Origin: JBALVT01 sp965262875
Lineage (GTDB): Bacteria; Pseudomonadota; Gammaproteobacteria; Pseudomonadales; Halieaceae
Assembly: GCA_965262875.1 (NCBI GenBank)
Contig: OZ253569.1
Coordinates: forward strand, 5,766,001-5,830,000
Length of the DNA: 64,000 nt
Reading direction: 5' to 3'
Shown: piece after piece, positions 17,802-26,665 of the stretch
How positions within the stretch are numbered: position 1 is the first letter of the stretch
How the letters are laid out: every line of letters starts with the position of its first letter
Program-made: the position numbers and the translations under genes
Notes under the pieces: model-generated
What the model was told of the DNA's origin: nothing
Seen by the model: the letters and a program-made list of their open reading frames with translations, nothing else
Database searches by the model: none

Positions 17802-18863
17802 GTGAAAGAGCAAGAGTTGTTAGACCAGGCAATAGAGGCGTTTCAACAGGAGACGGGCCTGCATCTGGGTGTTACCCACAGGGAAGCAATTTTTAATGAT
17901 TATTTCGTTGATGCAGTAATAGAACTTCCAATGGGTGGGGGAAAGCTATTTGCTGAGATAAAAAAGTGGGCGCAGCAAGGCAATTTGGGAGCATTGGCGG
18001 AACAAGTTAAGCGTCAGCCGGGGGAGGGTGTGCTAATTGCAGACTATGTGAACCCGAACATGGCGAGGAAACTAAAGGAGTTGGGGGTACAGTTTATAGA
18101 TACGGCGGGAAACGCCTATGTCAATCAGCCTCCTGTGTATGTGAACGTGGCGGGGAATAAGCTGCACGGCTACGCAAAGAAAACCAACGACGTTACGAAT
18201 CGGGCATTCGATGTGGCTGGCCTCAAGGTAATTTTTGGTTTCTTGTGTGAGCCAGAGCTGGTGAAGGCACCTTATCGGGTAATCGCGGAGGGGGCAGGCG
18301 TGGCTCTGGGCACTGTTAGCCACATAGTGAATGGATTGAAGGACACCGGATTCATAGTAGATAGAGGTGGGAGCAGAGGTCGTAGGCTGGTTAATCAGCG
18401 CAAGTTACTCGACCGCTGGGTTGAAGCTTACCCAGAGAAATTAAAACCCAAACTGCGTGTTGGCGAATTTGTGAACGACGATCCTAACTGGTGGAAAGGT
18501 TTTGACATAGAAAAGTACGGTGCCTATTGGGGAGGCGAGGTGGCAGCAGCTAAGTATGTTGGTTACCTCAAACCCGAGGCAATCACGATATACCTCCCAG
18601 AAAATGCAGGGCGCCAGCTGATGGGTAAGGCAAGGCTGCGAAAGGCTGTTGCGTGGACAACGGATGGACCCGGGATCGTTAGGATATACCGCCCCTTCTG
18701 GCCGGGTGGGAAAGAAATTGGCAACAAGTATGGTCAAGCCGCTGAGATCGTGCACCCAATACTGATCTACGCAGATTTAGTGGCAACAGGCGACAGCAGA
18801 AACTTGGAAACAGCAAGGATGATTTATGACGAGCATATCGCTGAACATATCAGGGAAGATTGA
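17802..18863 (+). CDS. AbiEi-family antitoxin/regulator (type IV toxin-antitoxin)
   Basis: The GTG start at 17802 follows TAGGAGA with good spacing. The 353-residue protein has an N-terminal nuclease-like fold region (VDAVIELPMGGGKLFAEIKK) and a winged helix at about 160-200 (YRVIAEGAGVALGTVSHIVN, then GLKDTGFIVDRG). It matches the long type of AbiEi antitoxin that represses its own operon. The downstream AbiEii-type gene overlaps it by 38 bp, so the two are translated together. In the AbiE family the antitoxin counteracts the toxin without binding it; that is family knowledge. Confidence 0.8.
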   Translation: MKEQELLDQAIEAFQQETGLHLGVTHREAIFNDYFVDAVIELPMGGGKLFAEIKKWAQQGNLGALAEQVKRQPGEGVLIADYVNPNMARKLKELGVQFIDTAGNAYVNQPPVYVNVAGNKLHGYAKKTNDVTNRAFDVAGLKVIFGFLCEPELVKAPYRVIAEGAGVALGTVSHIVNGLKDTGFIVDRGGSRGRRLVNQRKLLDRWVEAYPEKLKPKLRVGEFVNDDPNWWKGFDIEKYGAYWGGEVAAAKYVGYLKPEAITIYLPENAGRQLMGKARLRKAVAWTTDGPGIVRIYRPFWPGGKEIGNKYGQAAEIVHPILIYADLVATGDSRNLETARMIYDEHIAEHIRED

Positions 18864-19674
18864 TTCCGGGAGCGTAGAGATTTGCGCCGCTGTCAGTGAG
18901 GTCTGTTCACAGCTGGAAATACCTTATGTGGTTGTGGGCGCCTCCGCCCGGGACATGGTGCTTCACTATGGCCATGGTGCAAAAATACAGAGGGCCACCT
19001 CCGATCTGGACTTTGGTATCCAGGTGCCGGATTGGACCGCTGTTGAAGTGCTAAAGGCGGTGTTGATTGAGGCTGGGTTTAGAGAAACAAAAGCAGCTCA
19101 CCGGCTCATTAGCCCAGCGAATATACAGATGGATATAGTCCCATTCGGGGAGCTGGAGGATGGTGAAGCAAATATACGGTGGCCTCCAAAAGGTGCCTTT
19201 CTCATGAATGTCCTGGGTTTTTGGGAGGTTTGTGAGGCTGCCCAGATAGTCAGGGTTCAGGATAATCCGGGAGTTGATGTACCTGTCGCTACGCCTCCAG
19301 GGATGGCGATTTTAAAGCTTATTGCTTGGATAGACAGGGCCGCTGATTTGCGTAGAAAAGATGCGAGAGATCTGGTGTATCTACTTACAACTTATGAGCA
19401 GCTCACCTCGGTCAGTGATTGTTTGCATGAAGATCAAGCGCTAATGGAGCGGTATGACTGGGATATTCAGCTGGCTGGTTCGCATCAGCTTGGGATCGAT
19501 GCAGCGAGCGTTGCGCTTAAGCAAACCTCGAAAGCGATTGCCACTCTATTTGAGAACGGTAACCCAAAACTGAGTCAAGAACGGTTGATAGAAGAGATGT
19601 GCGAGCATGTCGACCGGGAGTACGTGCGCAATGAAGAGCTGATCAGTGCATTTGCAGATGGGTTCAGCGGTTAG
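18826..19674 (+). CDS. AbiEii-type nucleotidyltransferase toxin
   Basis: This 282-residue protein has the nucleotidyltransferase signature VVGASARDMVLHYG at about residues 36-49, followed by the metal-binding pair in TSDLDFGIQV. A helical C-terminal half contains ARDLVYLLTTYEQL. AbiEii-like toxins modify RNA, in related cases tRNA ends, to halt growth or phage infection. AAGGATG precedes the ATG inside the end of the antitoxin gene. It is the partner of the AbiEi gene by overlap and family. About 120 bp after its stop hold no gene. Confidence 0.8.
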   Translation: MTSISLNISGKIDSGSVEICAAVSEVCSQLEIPYVVVGASARDMVLHYGHGAKIQRATSDLDFGIQVPDWTAVEVLKAVLIEAGFRETKAAHRLISPANIQMDIVPFGELEDGEANIRWPPKGAFLMNVLGFWEVCEAAQIVRVQDNPGVDVPVATPPGMAILKLIAWIDRAADLRRKDARDLVYLLTTYEQLTSVSDCLHEDQALMERYDWDIQLAGSHQLGIDAASVALKQTSKAIATLFENGNPKLSQERLIEEMCEHVDREYVRNEELISAFADGFSG

Positions 19675-19792
19675 TCAAAATTGAGTCAGCAGCTCAGGCT
19701 CAAAATCGATAAGCGCGATGTAGAAGTCATTGGCCTAGATTAGTTGACGTTTAATAAGCGCTAGTACCCGCCACTGATAGGGCCGTGATCAC

Positions 19793-21103
19793 GTGGAATT
19801 TATCGGCAGCAAGTACGCCGTGGAATTAGCCGATGAACTTAGAAGTTCAATGGATGATGACACCTGGCGTCGTTTTCAATTGTCGCTCGAGAAAATGATG
19901 GATTGGCCCGCCCAACGCTGGAATCTAACCACAGCATGGTTACAAGCACTCTTCCAGGACAAGTGCCTGGACAAATACACCCGCTACATTCCAGAGGCGC
20001 TTGGCCTAATCAACGCCGATGAGCGTCTGGACCGTCGCTTAACCGAAGTAGATATAGAACTGAAAGTAGAAGGCCTGCTGGGCGACCACGCCTTAATAGA
20101 AAACCGAGTGCTTTCCTTCGCCCTGGATGACTATCTACAGCGCATGGAAGGGCACCGGTTTGAAGTGGTTCCCGCCTACCATCGCTATCACCAGGTGCGG
20201 CACAACTTCCTGTCAGCCCAGCGCAGTTCACTGCGGTTGGAGGAGTACAAGCCAAGGCCCCTGAGTTCCTTTGTTCGCAACCAGCTTATCAATGATTCCT
20301 ACCTACCTTTAATAGGCGATAACCTCGCCAAACAAATGGGTACGGTAGGGGATAGCAAGCGCACAGACCTGATGGGCCTGTTAATGATGATATCCCCTCC
20401 CGGTTACGGTAAGACCACGCTGATGGAATACGTGGCCAATCGGCTGGGCCTGATATTCATGAAGATCAATTGCCCCTCATTAGGACACGACGTGCTGTCG
20501 CTGGACCCGGAGCAGGCACCCAATGCAACCGCACGGCAGGAGTTGGTAAAACTGAATTTGGGGCTGGAGATGGGCAGCAATGTCATGCTCTATCTGGATG
20601 ACATTCAGCACACCCATGCGGAATTCCTGCAGAAGTTTATCTCACTATGTGACGGCACACGGCGCATAGAAGGCGTTTGGAAAGGACAGACGAAAACCTA
20701 CGATATGCGCGGTAAAAAATTCTGCGTAGTGATGGCCGGAAACCCCTACACAGAATCGGGCGAGGCCTTTAAAGTGCCCGACATGCTCGCCAACCGTGCA
20801 GACATCTACAACCTGGGAGATATTCTGGGCGGTATGGAAGACCAGTTTGCGATGAGCTATGTAGAAAATGCCATGACCTCCAATACAGTACTGGCGCCGC
20901 TAGCCGTCCGAGAAATGGACGACATCTACAAACTCATCAGCATGGCCAAGGGCGCAAACGTGGCAACCACCGATTTAAGCCACCCCTACAGTGCCGCTGA
21001 GATAAATGAAGTACAGGAAATTTTCAGAAAGATGTTTGAGATTCAGGATGTGGTCCTGAAGATCAACCAACAGTACATCGCATCAGAGTATAGGAAGGAT
21101 TAA
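19793..21103 (+). pseudogene. DNA repair ATPase (DUF3686-type), copy 2, truncated at both ends
   Basis: This frame of 436 codons retains the AAA core: PPGYGKTTLMEYV (Walker A), VMLYLDDIQH (Walker B) and VVMAGNPYTESGEAF (sensor). It has the N-proximal DWPAQRWNLTTAW region, but both ends of the normally much larger protein are missing. A stop lies just upstream at 19778 and the C-terminus changes abruptly after QQYIAS to EYRKD. From LEKM to IAS it is almost identical to the two pieces of copy 1, in opposite orientation. Whether the shortened ATPase is made is unknown. Confidence 0.85.
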
Positions 21104-21202
21104 TACCCCCTGATTTTGCTCACATAAACACATGAATGTGCTCGGTCACTACTACTTTACCCTCTCTGACGCCATCTTGGCAGGTGAACACCGTGCGTTG
21201 AA

Positions 21203-21720
21203 TCAATTGACTAAAGCGTTCGGTGAGAGTTTAGAGTCCCTTTTGGCGGCACGCGAGATCAAATCCGACGAGTGAGAAGCAGGCTTAGAGTATATTTTCG
21301 TCCAGTTGAGGCTCAAACACCGTGTACTGCCGTCCTCTTGATTGCTCATGTGCCGGTGCCATTTAGATGTTTGCCGCAGGAAAGCAGTTGGCGGACTTTG
21401 GCTGCCTCGTCCTTCGTTGACCAATCTAGCGGCAGCCATGAGCGGGCTTGCAACCTGAGCAGCCTCAATTTCCAAGGACCGAAGCATGCGGGGCGCATAG
21501 CGCCGGAAACGGTAAAATCCTTGCGCTACATGAGCCAGCGGATCATCCGACATCGTATCGGTTAGTTTAGCGCCCGTGGCAACGAGCTCTTGCAGTCCGG
21601 TCCAACCCAAGGAAGCTGACACAGCTTGTTCAAGAGGCACACCATCTTCTTTCGCTTCGAGCAACGCTGCTCCCAGGCTGGTAAAAGACCGCAGGGTTTG
21701 CTGAACGCTCTTTCTGGCAT
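21203..21720 (-). pseudogene. tnpA: Tn3-family transposase TnpA, internal fragment
   Basis: The minus-strand frame reads TLRSFTSLGAALLEAKEDGV, then SDDPLAHVAQGFYRFRRYAP and PTAFLRQTSKWHRH. This is the middle of a Tn3-type transposase. The frame loses similarity around 21330. Its upstream end touches the left inverted repeat of the element at 21722. On the plus strand 21133-21272 a short frame (MNVLGHYYFTLSDAILAGEH) may be another TnpA tail, but it overlaps this one and is uncertain. Confidence 0.7.
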
Positions 21721-21721
21721 T

Positions 21722-21807
21722 ATGGCTCCCAGAAAATAAGCGGACGTAATTATCCGCTCAGTGGGCTTAAGTCTATGATATATAAGACGTTGATACCCAA
21801 GTTTTCA
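21722..21807 (+). repeat. Left inverted repeat of the Tn3-type remnant
   Basis: It contains CCAGAA, GGACGT.ATTATCCGCTCAG and the inner GTTGATACCCAAGTTTTCA (21789-21807). The inner 19 bases match the right repeat perfectly in inverted orientation and the remainder matches with scattered differences. The length is greater than the usual 38-bp Tn3 end. Confidence 0.8.
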
Positions 21808-22525
21808 GTCTGATCCAATTTTCTTCTTTTTGGCTGATTTATGGCGCTCTTTGAGCTCCACATCGACGTAGCGGTCAGTGATAGCACTAGAGCTATGGCC
21901 TGCATCATCTCTAACATGCTCTCGGGGGCGAATCTTCACGTCATCCGAGATCCCTGTATGGCGTAGCCAGTGCACTGTCGCATCCATCATCGCTTCAGCC
22001 TCTTCTTTGAGCCCTTGCTGAGCGAGACTTTCGACGGCTCGATCGAAACAGACTTGCACGATGTTCCGTAAATGGGTTGTGTTTGACATAGGGCCCTTGC
22101 CACGGTGCAGCGGGAGCAGCGGTGCCGTATCTGCAGGGGTTGGTGGAGCGGTCAGGTCCTGGTATTTCCGCCAGCGTTTAAGCGCTGATAGCATGGTGTC
22201 ACTGACGGCAATTTGGCGTTCTTTATTGCCCTTGCCAACTGTAGTGAACCACCAGAGCCCATCATGGTCTTTGTGAAAGTCGTTCATGGTCGGCGTCCAA
22301 CGCTCACTCGCTGCGAGCTCCGAAATCCGCAGATACATACCGTAGAGTGCCGAGATCATGAACAGGGTGCGTTCATGGCTCTTTGGCTTTTCATCTGCCA
22401 TTTGACCAGCAGCTTCAATCAGAGTTTGCCATTGTTGCTGGCTGAGCCTGCGCACAGTGGTGTGACCCTGACGTTTTTGTACGAACTTACTTTTTTGACG
22501 AATCAAGGCGACGGGATTGGCGAGT
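21805..22525 (-). pseudogene. Tyrosine recombinase (integrase), N-terminus truncated
   Basis: The complete catalytic domain is present: Arg in MYLRISELA, Lys in VGKGNKERQIAV, HWLRHTG, DAGHSSSAI and the tyrosine in TDRYVDVEL. The frame continues upstream of the first ATG as NPVALIRQKSKFVQKRQGH, the end of an arm-binding/core-binding domain, and is lost at the junction with the tnpA fragment. Some Tn3-family transposons use such an enzyme as cointegrate resolvase. All five catalytic residues survive but the DNA-binding N-terminus does not. Confidence 0.8.
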
Positions 22526-22760
22526 GTGCAAGGTGTTGATCCAGAATGCTATCGTCCTGTGGAATACGTTATATTTGTCACAGCAGTTGTCGAACGCGAG
22601 CAACACTGAAGAGCAAGACGAAATGCTCAGGGCCATCACCAGTGGTTCGTTGCTCACCTGGCAACACGTCAACATGCAGGGAGAGTATGATTTTAGGAGA
22701 GCCGCGGCCAACGATGAAGCATTTGATATGGGGAAGATTCTGGCGCTTCGACTGGCTTGA
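22524..22760 (+). pseudogene. tnpA: Tn3-family transposase TnpA, C-terminal fragment
   Basis: The frame reads LIQNAIVLWNTLYLSQQL, then LLTWQHVNMQGEYDF, ending GKILALRLA and TGA at 22758. NAIVLWNT and W.H.N..G.Y are hallmarks of the Tn3 transposase C-terminus. The rest of the gene is missing. Confidence 0.8.
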
Positions 22761-22770
22761 TTTAAATGTT

Positions 22771-22857
22771 TGAAAACTTGGGTATCAACATCGATGTTTT
22801 CAATAGCTTAAGGTGCCTGAGCGGATAATCACGTCCCGTTATGTTCTGGAAGCCCAT
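22771..22857 (-). repeat. Right inverted repeat of the Tn3-type remnant
   Basis: It starts TGAAAACTTGGGTATCAAC (22771-22789), the exact complement of the inner end of the left repeat. Further outward it shares CTGAGCGGATAATCACGTCC with limited mismatches. Confidence 0.8.
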
Positions 22858-22892
22858 ATTCGGCGGTTGGGGCCAAAATAGCCACGATTGGG

Positions 22893-22938
22893 CTTTACTT
22901 TATATATAAATACGGTACGCTCTGTATATATAGTAAAG
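22893..22938. promoter_or_regulatory. Palindromic operator upstream of the TonB receptor
   Basis: CTTTAC (22893) and GTAAAG (ending 22938) enclose an AT-rich palindrome. The 19-base core AATACGGTACGCTCTGTAT (22909-22927) matches 15 of 19 bases of the core in the tetR/VOC intergenic region (31193-31211), and both are followed by TATAG and TAAAG. A common TetR-type repressor is the simplest reading. Confidence 0.65.
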
Positions 22939-23010
22939 GGACTCTGGCGCTTGCCCGAGGTTTTCAAATCGAACGTCTAAATACCGCTTAAAACAATGGA
23001 GAAGATAGTC

Positions 23011-25413
23011 ATGACTATAACTAGAAAGAAACTATTACCCGCTGCGCTTGGTGTTCTTGTTACGGCAACGAATTCTTACGCCACAATGGCCGCTAGTGAC
23101 AGTCTGCGATTGGAGGAGGTTATGGTCACCGCCCAGAAGCGTGAACAATCGTTGGCGGATGTTCCCATGTCTGTGACTGCTCTGAGCGCAGATTTCATCA
23201 AACAGACTGGCACTGCCGTCTTTGCTGATATCTCCAAAGTTAGCCCTGGCCTCTATATCAACAACCTGAGTGATGGCCTAGGTCAGGCCATTACCATTCG
23301 CGGTGTAGGATCCCAGCCCTATACTGACGTACTGCGCCCGGGCGTAGGTATCTTTATAGACGGCGTCCCCGTCTTCAGGCTGGATTCAGCGTTTAACGAT
23401 ATCTCGGACATGGAGCGCATTGAGGTACTTAAAGGACCCCAGTCTACGCTCTACGGTAAAGAAGTTTCCGCTGGCGCGATATTGTTCACCAGCAAGAAGC
23501 CCCGTTTGGAGGAATTCAGTGGCAGCCTGGGTGCCTTTTTTGCCGATGACAACGTACAGCGCTATTCCGGTGCCATCAATGTGCCCATGGGAGATTGGTT
23601 TGCAGTGAGAGCCAGTGCCTACTGGCACCAGCGGGACGGCGACATCACCAACATTCTAAGCGGTGAAGAGGCTGAAATTGAGACCAAGGGTGGGCGTATC
23701 CGGGCCTTGGGCCAGTTTACAGACGATTTCGAAGCAATTTTTACCTACGAGAACCACCAGAATGAAACGCGTGACGGAGTACGAGAGCGCACAGCCTATG
23801 GCCAGACTGGCCTTGCCATGGTGCAATCTGGCCTTGTCACGCTGCCGGCTGACCCTTACGACCGCAAGATAGAATCTGCGGTCGATTCGGGCAGAGATGT
23901 CGACACCGAGAACATGGCACTTCATCTGAGCTGGGCCCCAGGGGATGCTTGGACGATAGAAAGTATTACCGGCTTCCAGAGTTTCGAGCGCACCCTGAAT
24001 AGAGGTTCCTGTATTGCCGGCATTACCCCGGAACAGGGCTGTATTGACGAAATTGGTGGGGATGGCGCGTTTCTCCCGCTGTCTGTCCTACCATTCACCG
24101 CCGGGCCAACTGAAGGCGGTTCGCCGGGCGAGGAGGAGCAGTTTTCCCAGGAAGTCCGGCTGACCTTCAGCAATGATTCCTGGACCAGCCAGTTCGGTGC
24201 TTTCTATAGCGATGTGGATTCCAAGAACTCAACCTCTGTCCTATTGGTGGAAAACGCCATACCTGTATACCTGCCCAACGGCCTACCGCTGTATACCACG
24301 CATTACCGGGAACAGCAGGATTGGTCTGCCTACACCCATAACACCTGGCGCTTCCTCGATGAGTGGGACTTGGTATTTGGACTTAACTACTCCGAGATTG
24401 ACAAGGAGGAGGCCTTGGCCAACAGCGTAGGTAATGTGTTCCTGCCCCTGCCATTCCCCCCACCTAACGATGTGATTGTCCCTGCTGTGGGAGACGGTGC
24501 CTTCGCTAACAGTCCGCCTTACCTGACGGGCGACGTACAGAAAGGTACCTGGGATTCTGTCAGTGGGACCTTGAAGCTCGTCCATCGGTGGAATGAGGAT
24601 GTTAGCGTCTACGGTGGTGTTGCTACAGGTTTCAAGCCGGGCGGTTTTAATACAAGCGGCCAGCTTCCGCAGTGGGACGAAGAAACTTCCGTGAACTGGG
24701 AAGTCGGTATGAAGGGGCTATTCTTCGACCGGCGCCTTAGCCTGAACATGGCACTGTTCTTACAGACCTATGACGATTATCAGGTCCAGTCTTTCAACCC
24801 GGCAACCGGTGGCCTGACTAATATATTCCTCAATGCGGCAGAAGTTGAAATTCCCGGGTTTGAAATGGATTTTCGCTGGCTGGCCACTGAGAACCTGATC
24901 ATTGACGGTTCTCTTGCCTATATCAACGCGGAGTACGACAGTTACGAAAATGCACCCTGTAACGATGCCCAGAGCCTGGGCCTGCAGGCTGGGTGTGAGT
25001 CCACTGATATCGGCGGCGGCCTACTTCTGGAGACCCAGGACCTGTCTGGTAAGGATTTGAGCCAGAACAGCCCTTGGACGGCGAACCTGAATGCGGAATA
25101 TCGCAGACTGTTTGGAAGTTCCGGCATGGAGTGGTTCGTACGTGGCGAAGTTGCCTATCGCGACGAATACTATGGTTTCGTCAACCTGGAGCCTGCTGCC
25201 CATGAAGACAGTTATACCCTGCTCAATGCGCGGGCTGGTTTAACCGCAGCTGATGGTAGCTGGGACATCGCCATATGGGGTAAGAACCTGACGGATGAGG
25301 ACTACAGCGGCGCCTTCCTGCCAGGGCGCGACGGTCTGCTGGGAGTGGTTTCGTTCCCTGGTAACGATCTCTCGTACGGTATCGACCTCAGATACCGTTT
25401 CGGAAGCCAGTAG
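23011..25413 (+). CDS. TonB-dependent outer-membrane receptor
   Basis: This receptor of about 800 residues would take up a substrate across the outer membrane using TonB energy. The ATG at 23011 is preferred because GGAGAAG precedes it; an in-frame ATG at 22996 adds five residues. A signal peptide (about residues 1-28, ending near NSYATMAA) is followed by a TonB-box-like EEVMVTAQKR, a plug domain (VAPMSV-type DVPMSVTAL, IRGVGSQ, ERIEVLKGPQSTLYGK) and a 22-strand barrel ending in YRFGSQ. The terminal aromatic is near but not at the very end. Receptors of this type often serve hydrophobic or aromatic compounds. The operator just upstream links it to the TetR gene at 31410. Confidence 0.92.
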   Translation: MTITRKKLLPAALGVLVTATNSYATMAASDSLRLEEVMVTAQKREQSLADVPMSVTALSADFIKQTGTAVFADISKVSPGLYINNLSDGLGQAITIRGVGSQPYTDVLRPGVGIFIDGVPVFRLDSAFNDISDMERIEVLKGPQSTLYGKEVSAGAILFTSKKPRLEEFSGSLGAFFADDNVQRYSGAINVPMGDWFAVRASAYWHQRDGDITNILSGEEAEIETKGGRIRALGQFTDDFEAIFTYENHQNETRDGVRERTAYGQTGLAMVQSGLVTLPADPYDRKIESAVDSGRDVDTENMALHLSWAPGDAWTIESITGFQSFERTLNRGSCIAGITPEQGCIDEIGGDGAFLPLSVLPFTAGPTEGGSPGEEEQFSQEVRLTFSNDSWTSQFGAFYSDVDSKNSTSVLLVENAIPVYLPNGLPLYTTHYREQQDWSAYTHNTWRFLDEWDLVFGLNYSEIDKEEALANSVGNVFLPLPFPPPNDVIVPAVGDGAFANSPPYLTGDVQKGTWDSVSGTLKLVHRWNEDVSVYGGVATGFKPGGFNTSGQLPQWDEETSVNWEVGMKGLFFDRRLSLNMALFLQTYDDYQVQSFNPATGGLTNIFLNAAEVEIPGFEMDFRWLATENLIIDGSLAYINAEYDSYENAPCNDAQSLGLQAGCESTDIGGGLLLETQDLSGKDLSQNSPWTANLNAEYRRLFGSSGMEWFVRGEVAYRDEYYGFVNLEPAAHEDSYTLLNARAGLTAADGSWDIAIWGKNLTDEDYSGAFLPGRDGLLGVVSFPGNDLSYGIDLRYRFGSQ

Positions 25414-25432
25414 CCGAGAGCAGTTCGCCCGC

Positions 25433-25478
25433 GTCATCCGGCAATGCGAGTCCAGGGCTGGATGACAGGGGCTTTTTT
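25433..25478 (+). terminator. Hairpin with T-run after the receptor gene
   Basis: GTCATCC (25433) pairs with GGATGAC (25460-25466), followed closely by a run of six T (25473-25478). It would end or attenuate transcription between the receptor and the DUF1214 gene. Confidence 0.6.
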
Positions 25479-25533
25479 AGACACCAATATTGTTAGAGGC
25501 TGGTCGGGCGGGTGACTGAAAGCGAGTAGTTCT

Positions 25534-26622
25534 ATGAGTACTGACGAACTGGCCAGTGGCCAACTGTGGGAGGAGTTTTGCGACCAGCTTAAAGCCGCCG
25601 GTCGGGAAATCCTGGCTGAGGGTACACCCGATGACCTCCTGACCCGGGCTGAGGGTTTTCGCTATCTCACCCGACTGCTGCGCCTGAGCCTGGAAAAAAA
25701 CATAGAATTTTCAGACCCAAACTATCCGCAGTTCTACTCCCTGTCTCACGAAACCGCTAAAATCGGCAATGACAACCCTGACAACTACTACCTCAATTGC
25801 GAGGTAGGCGGCAGTAACGATTATCGCATCAGTGGTAATCGCGGCTCGGTCGACTACATGAGCATTGAGAGCAAGGCAGGCTCCTTTGCCGGGGGCGGTG
25901 ATATGCGGCCCACAGGACACGTCAAACTGGAGCAGTTGGACGTGGACGAGGAGGGCAACTTTGAGTTGATGGTGAGTGCAGGCGAGCATGCGGGGAATTG
26001 GCTACCCATGACGGCAGAAACGGACAACCTGCTGGTGCGCCAGACCTTTCGCGACCGAGAGCAGGAACAGCGGGCGCAAATGACAATTCAGTGTCTGAAC
26101 CCCGAGGGTAGCGCGGTGCTGGATGCCAAAGATTTTGCCGTTGCCCTGAAGGGTGTAGTCCCCTTCGTCAGCGGCACGGCAGGCCTGTTTCGCCAGTGGA
26201 TGCAGGTGTTTTCCACGCATATCAACCAACTGCCTCCCAATGACCAGAAGATGTGTTTGCGTGCGGGTGGTGATCCCTCTATCTACTACCACAATAGCTA
26301 TTGGCGTCTGGCGCACGATGAGGCACTGGTGATTGAGTTTATTCCGCCAACAAAATGTCGTACCTGGAATTTTCAGCTATCGAATTTCTGGATGGAATCA
26401 TTGGACTATCGCCACCACAGGATATCCCTGAATAGAGAGACCGCCCACTACGAACAGGACGGAAGCGTACGCATCGTGGTCACCCAGAACGACCCCAGGT
26501 GCCCCAACTGGCTGATGACGGCGGGGCACACCGTTGGTGCGATGCTGTTGCGCTATGTCGAGGCAGAAGACTTCCCGTTGGTGAGCACAAAGGTCGTTTC
26601 TTTTAGAGAGAGATTTATTTAA
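25534..26622 (+). CDS. DUF1214-domain protein
   Basis: This is a 362-residue cytoplasmic protein without signal peptide. The N-terminal third (LWEEFCDQLKAAGREILAEG, ARAEGFRYLTRLLRLSLEK-type) is helical. The C-terminal part carries the DUF1214-like region (YHNSYWRLAHDEALVIEFIP, CRTWNFQLSNFWMESLDY, VRIVVTQNDPRCPNWL). Members accompany receptors, SDRs and sulfotransferases in aromatic/steroid-type catabolic loci as I recall, but their reaction is not established. It follows the receptor by 120 bp and precedes an SDR by 43 bp in the same direction. Confidence 0.75.
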   Translation: MSTDELASGQLWEEFCDQLKAAGREILAEGTPDDLLTRAEGFRYLTRLLRLSLEKNIEFSDPNYPQFYSLSHETAKIGNDNPDNYYLNCEVGGSNDYRISGNRGSVDYMSIESKAGSFAGGGDMRPTGHVKLEQLDVDEEGNFELMVSAGEHAGNWLPMTAETDNLLVRQTFRDREQEQRAQMTIQCLNPEGSAVLDAKDFAVALKGVVPFVSGTAGLFRQWMQVFSTHINQLPPNDQKMCLRAGGDPSIYYHNSYWRLAHDEALVIEFIPPTKCRTWNFQLSNFWMESLDYRHHRISLNRETAHYEQDGSVRIVVTQNDPRCPNWLMTAGHTVGAMLLRYVEAEDFPLVSTKVVSFRERFI

Positions 26623-26665
26623 AATATTATTCGCTAGAGATAGCGGTAAATCTAAAGGACATACA

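Larger units (their letters stand above)
21722..22857. mobile_element. Deletion derivative of a Tn3-type transposon with a tyrosine recombinase
   Basis: Inverted repeats of about 86 bp (21722-21807 and 22771-22857) enclose a tyrosine recombinase on the minus strand and the last 75 or so codons of a Tn3-type transposase on the plus strand. Each gene's 3' end lies next to one repeat and both 5' ends are missing where they meet (about 22515-22535). One internal deletion in a transposon with divergent int and tnpA explains this. The right repeat starts 11 bp after the tnpA stop, as in Tn3-family elements. Confidence 0.65.

Noticed and set aside
21133..21272. Plus-strand frame MNVLGHYYFTLSDAILAGEH as a separate gene.
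   Set aside because: Possibly a Tn3 TnpA tail, but it overlaps the minus-strand TnpA fragment and similarity could not be verified by eye.
22893..22938. Palindrome before the TonB receptor as a Fur box.
   Set aside because: It does not fit the GATAATGATWATCATTATC pattern and instead matches the TetR operator 8 kb away.
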